A stretch of 64,000 nt of DNA. It comes from Pseudomonas citrullilanati. Lineage in GTDB: Bacteria > Pseudomonadota > Gammaproteobacteria > Pseudomonadales > Pseudomonadaceae. Numbering within the stretch: the first letter of the stretch is position 1; the number at the start of each line of letters is the position of its first letter. The stretch is from contig NZ_JAUQOP010000028.1 of NCBI RefSeq assembly GCF_030580855.1, positions 1 to 64,000 of the forward strand, written 5' to 3'. Below, piece by piece: positions 19,446 to 29,489 of the stretch. The position numbers and the translations under genes are program-made. The notes under the pieces were generated by a model, which was not told the origin of the DNA, searched no databases, and worked only from the letters and a program-made list of their open reading frames with translations.

Positions 19446-19889
19446 CTACCAGGTGATGTAGAACATGCCCTTGGCCAACAGCACGATCGCCACCATGTGC
19501 AGGAACACGCTGGTGTGGATGATGTGCACGTAGCGGGCATTCATGCGCCCACGCCGGAACAGCCACATCGCCCACAGAAAATGCCCCAGCACACTGGCCG
19601 CCAGCAGCATCTTCAGGGCCAGCAGCAAACCGAAGGATGATTGCAGGGGCGACATCAGCGCCGGCCAGTAGCGCAACCAGACCATCGCGCCGCCCGCGCC
19701 GAACAACACCAGCAACACCCACGGCATCAACTGCCGCGCACGCCGGCTGATGCCTTGCTCCAGCAACACCATGACCTTGGCGGGCAACTGCTGGCGAATG
19801 CTCTCGAGAAACAGCACTTCGAAAAACACCGTACCGATGAACACCAGCGCGGCGAACAGGTGCAAGGTCAGAAACAGCGGATAACTCAT
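19446..19889 (-). CDS. four-helix membrane protein, possibly haem-binding (CopD/HemJ-like)
   Basis: Membrane protein of 147 residues with four hydrophobic segments (about 5-25, 50-72, 83-108, 122-146). Histidines lie in or beside the segments: HLFAALVF near the N-terminus, LGHFLWAMW in helix 3, HIIHTSVFLH at the start of helix 4. Such spacing resembles small haem-b membrane proteins of the CopD/HemJ/DUF2269 type, but I cannot assign a family firmly. GAGGGG precedes the ATG. A perfect ANR/DNR box 62 bp upstream places it in the same regulon as nos and hemN, so a role in anaerobic respiration or haem metabolism is likely (inference). Confidence 0.75.
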   Translation of the reverse strand: MSYPLFLTLHLFAALVFIGTVFFEVLFLESIRQQLPAKVMVLLEQGISRRARQLMPWVLLVLFGAGGAMVWLRYWPALMSPLQSSFGLLLALKMLLAASVLGHFLWAMWLFRRGRMNARYVHIIHTSVFLHMVAIVLLAKGMFYITW

Positions 19890-19950
19890 GAGGCCCCTCG
19901 GACGCGCTCGATGGTGTGTTCGAGACTACCGCGGGGCACCTGGAGAGTGG

Positions 19951-19964
19951 TTGATACCAATCAA
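19951..19964 (-). promoter_or_regulatory. ANR/DNR box of the four-helix membrane protein gene
   Basis: TTGATACCAATCAA is a perfect TTGAT-N4-ATCAA palindrome. Its centre is 68 bp from the start codon, almost the same spacing as at nosR (69 bp), which supports a class II ANR/DNR promoter. Confidence 0.85.
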
Positions 19965-20023
19965 GGAAGCCGCCGATTCCGGCCTGCTCCCCGGGTGTTG
20001 TGGCTTGCGGCGAGGTCGCCTGT

Positions 20024-21140
20024 GCCGCCGCCTTCGCGGGCAAGCCCGCTCCCACAGGGGTTTGTGCTGGGCCGCAGGTTTGTGAACAACCGAGAACCTC
20101 TGTGGGAGCGAGCTTGCTCGCGATAGCGGTGGGTCAGCTTGCATGGATGTCGCTTGTGCCGCCGCCTTCGCGGGCAAGCCCGCTCCCACAGGGGATTTGT
20201 GCTGGGCCGCAGGTTTGTGAACAACCGAGATCCAGTGTGGGAGCGAGCTTGCTCGCGATGGCGGAGGGTCAGCTTGCCTCGATGTCGCCTGTGCCGCCGC
20301 CATCGCGGGCAGGCCCGCTCCCACAGGGGATTTGTGCTGGACCGCAGGTTTGTGAGCCACCGGGAACCACTGTGGGAGCGAGCCTGCTCGCGATGGCGGT
20401 GGGTCAGCTGGCATGGATGTCGCCTGTGCCGCCGCCTTCGCGGGCAGGCCCGCTCCCACAGGGGATTTGTGCTGGACCGCAGGTGTGTGAGTCACCGGGA
20501 ACCACTGTCGGAGCGAGCTTGCTCGCGATAGCGTTGGGTCAGCTTGCATCGATGTCGCCTGGGCCGCCGCCTTCGCGGGCAAGCCCGCTCCCACAGGGAA
20601 TTTGTGCTGGACCGCAGTTTGGTGAGCAACCGAGATCCACTGTGGGAGCGAGCCTGCTCGCGATGGCGGTGGGTCAGCTTGCATGGATGCTGCCTGTGCC
20701 GACGCCTTCGCGGGCAGGCCCGCTCCCACAGGGAATTTGTGCTGGACCGCAGGTTTGTGAGCCACCGGGAATCACTGTGGGAGCGAGCTTGCTCGCGATG
20801 GCGGTGGGTCAGCTTGCCTCGATATCGCCTGTGCCGACGCTTTCGCGGGCAGGCCCGCTCCCACAGGGGATTTGTGCTGGGCCGCAGGTTTGTGAGCAAC
20901 CGAGATCCAGTGTGGGAGCGAGCTTGCTCGCGATGGCGGTGGGTCAGCTTGCATCGATGTCGCTTGTGCCGCCGTCTTCGCGGGCAGGCCCGCTCCCACA
21001 GGGGATTTGTGCTGGGCCGCAGGTTTGTGAGCAACCGGGAACCACTGTGGGAGCGAGCCTGCTCGCGATGGCGGTGGGTCAGCTTGCATGGATGTCGCCT
21101 GTGCCGGCGCCTTCGCGGGCAGGCCCGCTCCCACAGGAGA
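20024..21140. repeat. REP array A, about eight units of 135 bp
   Basis: Tandem array alternating an outward REP (GTGGGAGCGAGCTTGCTCGC) with its mirror (GCGGGCAAGCCCGCTCCCAC). Outward copies begin at 20101, 20236, 20371, 20506, 20641, 20776, 20911 and 21046, spaced exactly 135 bp, so there are no net indels over seven periods. Spacers are also conserved (TTGTGCTGGGCCGCAGGTTTGTGA and GGTGGGTCAGCTTGCATGGATGTCGC types). Because 135 is a multiple of three, stop-free frames run through the array on both strands; I regard these as spurious. The array fills most of the 1.5 kb between the four-helix protein gene and the epimerase gene. The remaining 21141-21384 is the epimerase upstream region, with no motif I recognise. 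Confidence 0.95.
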
Positions 21141-21384
21141 GAGGGGTGGTGGCCGGGGAATGTGATGCCTCCAGCCTCACAAAAAGAAGGGTCATAGGGC
21201 CAAAAGCGTCAACAGAACGTTACACATCGCTCGACAGTTCCGACCGCTGATCAGTTAGTCCAGATTTTTGACACTTACCCGATACGCGGTCACAACTTTC
21301 GCGCTCCGTTGGGTCTTAACACGGTGGCCGCCGATGGAATATTGGCTCCTACCGAGGTTTTTAGCCTGATACGGAGATAAGCTC

Positions 21385-24300
21385 ATGATTTTCAACGTAC
21401 AAAATTTTGGCGCCAAAGGAGATGGCATCACTGACGACACGGCGGCGATACAGAGTGCGATTGATGCGGCGGCCGCCGCCGGGGGTGGGCAGGTGTACAT
21501 GCCCAGTGGCACGTACATCGTTTCCGGAGGCGAGGAACCTTCCGACGGCTGTGTAATGCTCAAGAGCAACGTCTACCTGTACGGCGACGGCATGGGCGAG
21601 ACCACCGTCAAGGTGGCCGACGGTTCCGACACCAAGATCACCGGGGTCATCCGTTCCGCCTATGGCGAGGAAACCCACGACTTCGGCGTCAGCAACCTCA
21701 CCATCGACGGCAACCGCGACCACACCACCGGCAAGATCGACGGCTGGTTCAACGGCTACATTCCCGGCCAGGAAGGCTACGACTCCAATGTCACCCTCGA
21801 CAGCGTCGAGATCAAGGATTGCTCCGGGTACGGTTTCGACCCCCACGAGCAAACCGTCAACATGGTCATCAAGAACAGCGTGTCCCACGGCAACGGCCTG
21901 GACGGCTTCGTCGCCGACTTCCTCAGCGACAGTACCTTCGAAAACAACGTCGCCTACGACAACGACCGCCACGGCTTCAACGTCGTCACCAGCACCCACG
22001 ACTTCACCTTGACCAATAACGTCGCCTACAACAACGGCGGCAACGGCATCGTGGTGCAGCGCGGCAGCGAGAACATCCCATCGCCAAGCAACATCACCAT
22101 CACCGGTGGCGAGGTCTACGGCAATGGCGCCGAAGGCGTGCTGATCAAGCTGTCCAGCGAGGTCAGCGTCAGCGGCGTCGATATCCATGACAACGCCAGC
22201 GCCGGCGTGCGCATCTATGGCAGCAACCACGTCGAGATCACCGACAACACGCTCAACAACAACTCCCTGGGCAGCCCGGTGCCGGAGATCATCATCCAGT
22301 CCTACGACGACACCCAGGGCGTGTCGGGCAAGTATTTCAACGGCAGCGACAACACCATCCAGGGCAACCTCATCAGCGGCAGCGCCCAGTCGACCTATGG
22401 CGTTGCCGAGCGCAACGAAGACGGCACCGATCGCAACGCCATAATCGCCAACACCATCAGCCACACCAGCAAGGGGGCCACGCTGGTCTATGGCGATGGC
22501 AGCTACGTCAGCGCCACGGTGCCGATGACCACCGTGCAAGGCACCGCGGGCAACGACACCCTGCTGGGCAGCGCCGCCAGCGAGATTTTCTACGGTGGCG
22601 CGGGCAATGACACCATCAACGGCGCAGCCGGCAGCGACATCCTGGTGGGCGGCGCCGGCGTCGACAAACTCACCGGCGGCACCGGCGCCGACACCTTTCG
22701 CTTCGTCGCCCAGTCCGACAGCTACCGCAACGCGACCACCAGTTTCGACGACACCATCACCGACTTCGACGTCACCCAGGACAAGATCGACCTCGCCGGC
22801 CTCGGCTTCACCGGCCTGGGCAACGGCCGTGGCGGCACCTTGCAGATCAGCTACAGCGCCAGCAACGACCGCACCTACATCAAGGATTTCGACGCCGACG
22901 CCAGCGGCAATCGCTTCGAGTTGATCCTGTCGGGCAACCTCGCCGGCACCCTGACCGCCAGCAATTTCATCTTCAATCGGGTCGTCACCGGCACCAGCGG
23001 CAGCGATTCATTGTTGGGCAGCGATTCGGCCGACACCCTGCTCGGCCTGGCCGGCAACGACAGCCTCAGCGGCGGCGCGGGCGACGACAAGCTCGACGGC
23101 GGCGCCGGCATGGACACCCTCACCGGTGGGGCCGGGGCCGATACCTTCGTGTTCTCCAACCGCCTGGACAGCTACCGCAACTACAACACCGGCGGGGCCA
23201 ACCTGGGCGACCTGATCACTGACTTCAACGTCGCCGCCGACAAGATCGACCTGTCCGCCCTGGGGTTCACCGGCCTGGGCGACGGCAAGAACAACACCGT
23301 GTACCTGGTGCTCAACAGTGCCGGCACCAAGACCTACATCAAGTCGCTGACAGCCGATGCCGACGGCAACCGCTTCGAAGTGGCGCTGGACGGCAACTAC
23401 CTCAACACCCTGACCAGCGCCAATTTCGTCTTTGCCAGCACGTCGCCGACCAACCAGGCACCGGTGCTGGCCACGCCCCTGCTGGACCAGAACGCGACCG
23501 AGAACACCGCGTTCAGCTACGTGGTGCCGGCCACCAGCTTCACCGACCCGGACAACGACAGCCTGAGCTACACCGCCAAGCTGGCCGACGGCAGCGCCCT
23601 GCCCAGCTGGCTGGCCTTCGACGCCGCCACCCGGACGTTCAGCGGTACCCCCAGCGACACGGCGTCCGGCACCTACGCCATCCAGGTCACCGCGACCGAC
23701 GGCAGCAACGCGGCGATCAGCGACACGTTCACCCTCGCCGTCCAGGACGTACCCGCCGCCCCCACGGTGATCAACGGTACCCCGAACAACGACACGCTGA
23801 CCGGCACCGCGGCCAACGAGCAACTGTTCGGTGGGGCCGGTAACGACACCCTCAACGGTGGCGCCGGCAACGACATCCTGGTGGGCGGCACCGGCGTCGA
23901 CAAGCTCACCGGCGGCGCAGGGGCCGATGTGTTCCGCTACACATCCAAGCTCGACAGCTACCGCACCGGCTCCACCAGCGCCAGCGACCAGATCCTCGAT
24001 TTCGATGTGGCGGCCGACAAGATCGATGTCTCGGCGCTCGGCTACATCGGCCTGGGCAACGGCCTGAACGGTACGCTGCAGGTGACCTACAGCGCCTCGA
24101 CCAACCGCACCTACCTCAAGGACCTTACCGTCGACGCCAACGGCAACCGCTTCGAAGTGTCGCTGGCGGGCAACCTGGTCAGCAGCCTGACGTCCAGCCA
24201 CTTCGTCTTCGCCGACCAGAACATGCCGAGCAATGTGGCGCCGGTGGTGGTCATCCCGCTGCTCGACCAGAACGCCACGGAGAATTCGCCGTTCAGCTAC

Positions 24301-26997
24301 ACCGTCACCCACGACAGCTTCAGCGACGCGAACCAGGACCCGTTGACCTACACCGCGACCCTCGCCGACGGCAGCGCCCTGCCCGCGTGGCTGCATTTCA
24401 ACGCCTCCAGCCTGAGCTTCAGCGGCACGCCGACCAGCACCGCGTCGGGCAACTACAACGTCCTGGTCAAGGCCACCGACCCCTCCGGGGCTTCGGTCAG
24501 CGACAGCTTCGCCCTCACGGTGGCCGATGCGCCGGCCAGCACCATCACCGGCACCAACAACGCCGAAACCCTCAACGGTACGGCAGCGGCCGACCTGATC
24601 CTCGGCCTGGGCGGCGACGACACGATCAAGGCCGGCACCGGCGCCGACATCGTCGACGGCGGCGTGGGCCGCGACTCGCTGTACGGCGGTGACGGCGGCG
24701 ACACCTTCCGCTACACCAACCTGCTCGACAGCTACCGCGACTACGACACCGGCGGTGTCACGGCCACGGACACGATCTATGACTTCACCGTCGGGGTCGA
24801 CAAGATCGACGTCTCCGCCCTGGGGTTCATCGGCCTTGGCGATGGCAACAATGGCACGCTGTACATGACCCTGAACGCGGCTGGGGACAAGACCTACGTC
24901 AAGTCGGCCGAGGCCGACGCCGATGGCAACCGCTTCGAAATCGCCCTCAGCGGCAACTACCTCAATACCCTGACCGCCGCCGATTTCGTCTTCGGCGAAC
25001 GCGCCCAGCAGGAGATCCTCTACCTGCCGACCCTCGGCCAATCCAACGCGCGCCTGCTGCGCATGACCGAGGACGACAACCAGTCCGGCACCTCGATGCT
25101 GGTCAAGGACCTGGACCGCTACACCGATTACGACGTGCGCAGCCAGTTCACCGACGCCGACGGCAACGGCATCGACATCGCCGTCGGCGGCAGCACGGTC
25201 AACGGCCTGTCGACCCTTGGCGCCGAGGAACTCAAGTTGTGCTGGTGGTTGACCGACACCAACCAGCCAGGGCCCGCGCTGCTGCGTGCGGTCAGCTTGC
25301 TGGAGGACCAGCTCGGCGAACTGCAATCGATCGACAACGTCACCATGGGCATCATCTGGGGCCAGGGCGAGGAAGCCGCCCAGGAGATCGCCCGCGCCAC
25401 GGACAAGGCCGCGGCCGCCGCGGCCTACAAGGCCGCGACCCTGAAGGTGTTCGACTACCTGCACGCGCAGTTCGGCAGCTTCAATGTGTACTTGATGGAG
25501 ACCGGTCACTACGAGCAGGATGCCGCCCGTGCCCGTGGCTATTCGGAAGAGAAGATCGCCTCCATCGTCGACGGCGTCGGCTACGTCCGCGCCGTCCAGG
25601 AAGCCATCGCCACCGAGCGCGCCGACGTCAAACTGGCGGTGGACTACACCGACCTGCCCCTGCGCTACGAAGTCGATCCGCTGGTGTACCCCGACGACGT
25701 CTGGCACCTGCACGAGGAATCGGCGGAAATCGTTGGCCAGCGCCTGGCCGACTACATCGCCGATGACCTGGGCTTCCACGGCAACCCCAGCGACAACAAC
25801 AGCGTGCAAGCCATCTTCGATGGCGCCCAGAACGAAGGCGGGATGATTTCCGGGACTGACCAGGCCGACACCCTGGTGGGCAGCTCGGGCAACGACACCC
25901 TGGACGGCGACCTGGGCGCCGATACCCTCACCGGCGGCGACGGCAACGACATCTACGTGGTCGACAACGCGTTCGACAGCGTGATCGAAACCAACACCTC
26001 GGCCTCGCAGATCGATACGGTGAAGGCCTCGGTCAGCTGGACCCTGGGCGCCAACCTCGAGAACCTGGTGCTCACCGGCGTCTCGGACATCGACGGCACC
26101 GGCAACGAACGACGCAACTTCATCACCGGCAACGCCGCCCACAACGTGCTCGACGGCGCCGCCGGGGCCGACAGCATGAGCGGTGGCGATGGCAACGACA
26201 CCTACTATGTCGACAATGCCAGCGACACCGTGATCGAGACCAACAGTGCGGCGCCTGGCGGGGTCGACAGTGTCCACAGCAGCCTGGCGGCCTATACCCT
26301 GGGTACCAACGTCGAGAACCTGTACATCGACAGCGCAGGCGCGGCCAACGCCACCGGCAACGCGCTGGACAACACGTTGTTCGCCGGCGCCGGCAACAAC
26401 GTGCTGGACGGGCGCGACGGCAATGACACGGTGTCGTACGAGCGCGCCCAGGCCGGCGTAACCGTCAACCTCTCCACCTCGGCGCAACAGGACACCCTGG
26501 GCTCCGGGCTCGACACCTTGAAGTTCATCGAGAACCTGACGGGCAGCGCCTACGCCGACACCCTGCTGGGCAACAGCGCCGGGAACATCCTCAATGGCGG
26601 TGCCGGCAACGACACCCTGGTGGGCGGCTCGGGCGACGATCGGCTGATGGGCGGCGCCGGCACCGACACCCTGACCGGCGGCACCGGCGCGGACACCTAC
26701 GTCTTCGCCGCGCTATCAGACATGGGGGTCGGCACGTTGCGCGACGTGATCAACGGCTTCAAGACCGCCGAGGGCGATCACCTGGACCTCACCGGCCTGG
26801 ACGCCAACCCGCTGACCGCCACGGTCGATGCCTTCACCTTCATCGGCAGCAATGCCTTCGATCCCACCAACGCCACCGGCCAGTTGCGCTTTGCCGACGG
26901 CATCCTCTCCGGCAGCACCAACGCCGACGCCACCCCCGAGTTCGAGTTCGAACTGGTCGGCGTCAAGGAGCTCCACGCCAGCGACTTCACCGCCTGA
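21385..26997 (+). CDS. modular mannuronan C5-epimerase with SGNH/SASA esterase domain (PsmE-like RTX exoprotein)
   Basis: Secreted protein of 1,870 residues without an N-terminal signal peptide. Order: epimerase A-module (beta-helix, about 1-375) with catalytic Tyr149, Asp152, His154 (YGFDPHE) and Asp178 at the same numbers as AlgE4; RTX block (385-540); RTX block (538-690); He_PIG/cadherin-like domain (about 692-795); RTX block (795-943); second He_PIG domain (about 952-1050); RTX block (1052-1208); SGNH/SASA esterase (about 1209-1475; [19 protein letters not shown]); long C-terminal RTX region. P. syringae PsmE combines epimerase and alginate O-acetylhydrolase in this way, so this protein probably deacetylates alginate and converts mannuronate to guluronate outside the cell. 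RTX repeats bind Ca2+ and suggest type I secretion, but no such transporter is in the window. Confidence 0.9.
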   Translation: MIFNVQNFGAKGDGITDDTAAIQSAIDAAAAAGGGQVYMPSGTYIVSGGEEPSDGCVMLKSNVYLYGDGMGETTVKVADGSDTKITGVIRSAYGEETHDFGVSNLTIDGNRDHTTGKIDGWFNGYIPGQEGYDSNVTLDSVEIKDCSGYGFDPHEQTVNMVIKNSVSHGNGLDGFVADFLSDSTFENNVAYDNDRHGFNVVTSTHDFTLTNNVAYNNGGNGIVVQRGSENIPSPSNITITGGEVYGNGAEGVLIKLSSEVSVSGVDIHDNASAGVRIYGSNHVEITDNTLNNNSLGSPVPEIIIQSYDDTQGVSGKYFNGSDNTIQGNLISGSAQSTYGVAERNEDGTDRNAIIANTISHTSKGATLVYGDGSYVSATVPMTTVQGTAGNDTLLGSAASEIFYGGAGNDTINGAAGSDILVGGAGVDKLTGGTGADTFRFVAQSDSYRNATTSFDDTITDFDVTQDKIDLAGLGFTGLGNGRGGTLQISYSASNDRTYIKDFDADASGNRFELILSGNLAGTLTASNFIFNRVVTGTSGSDSLLGSDSADTLLGLAGNDSLSGGAGDDKLDGGAGMDTLTGGAGADTFVFSNRLDSYRNYNTGGANLGDLITDFNVAADKIDLSALGFTGLGDGKNNTVYLVLNSAGTKTYIKSLTADADGNRFEVALDGNYLNTLTSANFVFASTSPTNQAPVLATPLLDQNATENTAFSYVVPATSFTDPDNDSLSYTAKLADGSALPSWLAFDAATRTFSGTPSDTASGTYAIQVTATDGSNAAISDTFTLAVQDVPAAPTVINGTPNNDTLTGTAANEQLFGGAGNDTLNGGAGNDILVGGTGVDKLTGGAGADVFRYTSKLDSYRTGSTSASDQILDFDVAADKIDVSALGYIGLGNGLNGTLQVTYSASTNRTYLKDLTVDANGNRFEVSLAGNLVSSLTSSHFVFADQNMPSNVAPVVVIPLLDQNATENSPFSYTVTHDSFSDANQDPLTYTATLADGSALPAWLHFNASSLSFSGTPTSTASGNYNVLVKATDPSGASVSDSFALTVADAPASTITGTNNAETLNGTAAADLILGLGGDDTIKAGTGADIVDGGVGRDSLYGGDGGDTFRYTNLLDSYRDYDTGGVTATDTIYDFTVGVDKIDVSALGFIGLGDGNNGTLYMTLNAAGDKTYVKSAEADADGNRFEIALSGNYLNTLTAADFVFGERAQQEILYLPTLGQSNARLLRMTEDDNQSGTSMLVKDLDRYTDYDVRSQFTDADGNGIDIAVGGSTVNGLSTLGAEELKLCWWLTDTNQPGPALLRAVSLLEDQLGELQSIDNVTMGIIWGQGEEAAQEIARATDKAAAAAAYKAATLKVFDYLHAQFGSFNVYLMETGHYEQDAARARGYSEEKIASIVDGVGYVRAVQEAIATERADVKLAVDYTDLPLRYEVDPLVYPDDVWHLHEESAEIVGQRLADYIADDLGFHGNPSDNNSVQAIFDGAQNEGGMISGTDQADTLVGSSGNDTLDGDLGADTLTGGDGNDIYVVDNAFDSVIETNTSASQIDTVKASVSWTLGANLENLVLTGVSDIDGTGNERRNFITGNAAHNVLDGAAGADSMSGGDGNDTYYVDNASDTVIETNSAAPGGVDSVHSSLAAYTLGTNVENLYIDSAGAANATGNALDNTLFAGAGNNVLDGRDGNDTVSYERAQAGVTVNLSTSAQQDTLGSGLDTLKFIENLTGSAYADTLLGNSAGNILNGGAGNDTLVGGSGDDRLMGGAGTDTLTGGTGADTYVFAALSDMGVGTLRDVINGFKTAEGDHLDLTGLDANPLTATVDAFTFIGSNAFDPTNATGQLRFADGILSGSTNADATPEFEFELVGVKELHASDFTA

Positions 26998-27006
26998 GTG
27001 ATCCAG

Positions 27007-27033
27007 CCCTGTGGGAGCCCGGCTCCCACAGGG
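27007..27033 (+). terminator. perfect REP-derived hairpin, possible terminator
   Basis: CCCTGTGGGAGCC and its exact reverse complement are separated by a single base, 10 bp after the epimerase stop codon. A U tract is missing, so termination or mRNA protection would depend on the hairpin itself. Confidence 0.5.
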
Positions 27034-27160
27034 TTCCAGGGGCACGCCGAATCTGCCGCACTGTGCCGATTTCGTCATCGCCGACGCATAAATCCATCAA
27101 GCCTCCTTGCCCTCTCCCAGGCCACGCTTGCGTTCAATCATCTGAACGGACGCGGCCCTC

Positions 27161-28093
27161 ATGAAACGCATCACCGTGATCGACTCCCACACCGGCGGCG
27201 AACCCACGCGCCTGGTCACCGACGGTTTTCCCGACCTGGGCCAGGGCAGCATGGCCGAGCGCAGGCAACGCCTGGCCGAGCAACACGACGCCTGGCGCAC
27301 CGCCTGCGTCCTGGAGCCGCGCGGCAGCGACGTGCTGGTGGGTGCGCTGCTCTGTGAACCGGTGGACCCGAGTGCCTGTGCCGGGGTGATCTTCTTCAAC
27401 AACAGCGGCTACCTGGGCATGTGCGGCCACGGCACCATCGGCCTGGTGGCATCACTGGCCCATTTGGGCCGGATCGGTCCCGGCGTGCACAGCATCGAAA
27501 CGCCGGTGGGCACCGTCCAGGCGACCCTGCACGACGATCGCTCGGTCAGCGTGCGCAATGTCCCGGCCTACCGCTACCGCAAGGCGCTGCGCCTGGAAGT
27601 GCCCGGCATTGGCCCGGTGGTGGGCGACGTGGCCTGGGGCGGCAACTGGTTCTTCCTGATGGCCGACCACGGCCAGCGGGTGGCCGGCGATAACCTCGAC
27701 CGTCTGACCGCCTACACCTACGCCGTCCAGCAGGCCCTCGACCAACAAGGCTTTCGCGGCGAAGACGGCGGCCTGATCGATCACATCGAGCTGTTTGCCG
27801 ACGACCCTCGCGCCGACAGCCGCAACTTCGTGCTCTGCCCCGGCAAGGCCTATGACCGCTCCCCCTGCGGCACCGGCACCAGCGCCAAGCTGGCGTGCCT
27901 GGCGGCGGACGGCAAGCTGCAACCGGGCCAGCTCTGGCGCCAGGCCAGTGTGATTGGCAGCGAGTTCGAAGGCGCTTACGAGCAGGCCGGCGAACGCATC
28001 GTACCGACCATTCGCGGCCGGGCGCATATCAGCGCCGAAGCCACGCTGATCATCGAACCGGACGACCCGTTCGCCTGGGGCATCCGCCCGTGA
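27161..28093 (+). CDS. lhpA: 4-hydroxyproline 2-epimerase (proline racemase family)
   Basis: Cytosolic enzyme of 310 residues that converts trans-4-hydroxy-L-proline to cis-4-hydroxy-D-proline, the first catabolic step. Both catalytic cysteines are present: MCGHGT (Cys88) and SPCGTGTS (Cys236), the pattern of 4-hydroxyproline epimerases and proline racemases. Linkage to a three-part D-hydroxyproline dehydrogenase favours the epimerase role. Its TGA stop overlaps the GTG start of the next gene. Confidence 0.9.
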   Translation: MKRITVIDSHTGGEPTRLVTDGFPDLGQGSMAERRQRLAEQHDAWRTACVLEPRGSDVLVGALLCEPVDPSACAGVIFFNNSGYLGMCGHGTIGLVASLAHLGRIGPGVHSIETPVGTVQATLHDDRSVSVRNVPAYRYRKALRLEVPGIGPVVGDVAWGGNWFFLMADHGQRVAGDNLDRLTAYTYAVQQALDQQGFRGEDGGLIDHIELFADDPRADSRNFVLCPGKAYDRSPCGTGTSAKLACLAADGKLQPGQLWRQASVIGSEFEGAYEQAGERIVPTIRGRAHISAEATLIIEPDDPFAWGIRP

Positions 28094-29205
28094 GCGAGGC
28101 GCTTGTGGCCGATGTGATCGTCATCGGCGCCGGTATCATCGGCGCGGCCTGTGCGCGGTCACTGGCCCAGCGTGGCTTGCAGGTGCTGGTGCTGGACGCC
28201 GGTTGGCATGGCGCCACGGCGGCGGGCATGGGCCACTTGCTGGTGCTCGATGACAACCCGGCGGAACTGGCCCTCAGCCAATACTCCCTGCGACGCTGGC
28301 GCGAACTGGCATCGTCCCTCCCCGAGACCTGCGCCTGGCGCAACAACGGCACCCTGTGGCTGGCGGCCAATGCCGAGGAAATGGCCGTGGCCCATGGCAA
28401 ATACCTCAACCTGCTGGCCCATGGCGAGGCCTGCGAATTGGTCGGCCGCGCCGCGCTGCGCCAGCGCGAGCCCGAGTTGCGCGAAGGCCTGGAGGGCGGC
28501 CTGCTGATCAAGGGGGATGGGATCCTGTATGCACCGGCGGCCGCGCGCTGGATGCTCGACGCCGCCCTCATTCGCCAGCAGCGCGCCCAGGTCAGCGAAG
28601 TCGACGGCCGCCGCGTGCGCCTCGCCGATGGCCGCTGGCTGTGCGCCGAAGCGGTGGTCCTCGCCAATGGCATCCAGGCCACGGAACTGTGCCCGGAACT
28701 GCCCATCGAGCCGAAGAAAGGCCACCTGCTGATCACCGATCGCTGTCCCAACCGGGTGTCCCATACGCTGGTGGAACTGGGCTACGTCACCAGCGCCCAC
28801 ACGGCCAGCGGGCCGTCAGTGGCGTGCAATATCCAGCCACGGCCCACCGGTCAATTGTTCATTGGCGCCTCACGGCAGTTCGGCACCGTCGACCCGCAAG
28901 TGGAAGGCTGGATGCTGGCGAAGATGCTCAGGCGCGCCACCGACTACCTGCCGGGGCTGGCCCGACTCAACGGCATCCGTGCCTGGACCGGTTTTCGCGC
29001 CGCCAGCCCCGACGGCCTGCCGCTGGTGGGCCAGCATCCACAGCGCCAGGGCCTGTGGCTGGCGGTGGGGCACGAGGGGTTGGGCGTGACGACCGCACCG
29101 GCCACCGCCGACCTGCTGGTCGCCCAACTGTTCAACGAGGCTCCGCCACTGGCGCCGCAGCCCTACCTGCCACAGCGATTCCTGGGGGAGCCGGCCCATG
29201 CCTGA
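28090..29205 (+). CDS. FAD-dependent oxidoreductase, D-hydroxyproline dehydrogenase subunit
   Basis: DAO-family flavoprotein of 371 residues starting at the GTG 28090 (GTGA overlap with the epimerase). The dinucleotide-binding motif [12 protein letters not shown] lies near the N-terminus, and the C-terminal FAD-contact segment [16 protein letters not shown] is typical of glycine/D-amino acid oxidases. With the two next genes it matches the heteromeric D-hydroxyproline dehydrogenase of pseudomonads, which oxidises cis-4-hydroxy-D-proline to pyrroline-4-hydroxy-2-carboxylate; this would be the catalytic subunit. Confidence 0.85.
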   Translation: MSEALVADVIVIGAGIIGAACARSLAQRGLQVLVLDAGWHGATAAGMGHLLVLDDNPAELALSQYSLRRWRELASSLPETCAWRNNGTLWLAANAEEMAVAHGKYLNLLAHGEACELVGRAALRQREPELREGLEGGLLIKGDGILYAPAAARWMLDAALIRQQRAQVSEVDGRRVRLADGRWLCAEAVVLANGIQATELCPELPIEPKKGHLLITDRCPNRVSHTLVELGYVTSAHTASGPSVACNIQPRPTGQLFIGASRQFGTVDPQVEGWMLAKMLRRATDYLPGLARLNGIRAWTGFRAASPDGLPLVGQHPQRQGLWLAVGHEGLGVTTAPATADLLVAQLFNEAPPLAPQPYLPQRFLGEPAHA

Positions 29206-29252
29206 AGTGCGCGATCGCGTTGCAATCCCTCCCATTGAAAGGTCCCGGCCCC

Positions 29253-29489
29253 ATGCCTGAACTCCTCCTCGACGGCCACCCGCTATCGGTCGCCAGCGGC
29301 ACCAGCGTCGCGGCGGCGCTGGCCCTGGGCACCGACGGCTGCAGCCGCACCTCGGTCAGCGGCCAGCGACGCGCGCCCTTGTGCGGCATGGGCATCTGCC
29401 AGGAATGCCGGGTCATGATCGACGGCCAGCAGCGCCTGGCATGCCAGACAGTGTGTCGCGATGGCATGCACGTGCGGACCCGCCCATGA
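29253..29489 (+). CDS. small [2Fe-2S] subunit of D-hydroxyproline dehydrogenase
   Basis: Protein of 78 residues with a plant-ferredoxin-like cluster motif: Cys44, Cys49, Cys52 (LCGMGICQEC) and Cys64. It sits between the two flavoprotein genes, 47 bp after the first and overlapping the ATG of the second (ATGA at 29486-29489). The same gene order is known for multi-subunit D-hydroxyproline and opine dehydrogenases, where this subunit relays electrons. Confidence 0.88.
   Translation: MPELLLDGHPLSVASGTSVAAALALGTDGCSRTSVSGQRRAPLCGMGICQECRVMIDGQQRLACQTVCRDGMHVRTRP

Noticed and set aside
20024-21140. Array A considered as a CRISPR array
   Set aside because: Repeats alternate in inverted orientation, spacers are also conserved, and no cas genes are present; these are REP elements.
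19926-21250. Long open frames of up to 416 residues on both strands across the 20-21 kb region
   Set aside because: They consist only of 45-residue repeats translated from the 135-bp REP units; open frames on both strands follow from a period divisible by three. No start site or homology supports them.
23008-26487. A 1,159-residue open frame opposite the epimerase gene
   Set aside because: It mirrors the RTX repeats on the other strand (valine/alanine/glycine-rich) and has no recognisable domain.
22540-26997. Repeated DNA in the epimerase gene considered as a CRISPR-like or satellite array
   Set aside because: The periodicity is in frame and encodes GGxGxD calcium-binding nonapeptides, so it is coding RTX sequence.
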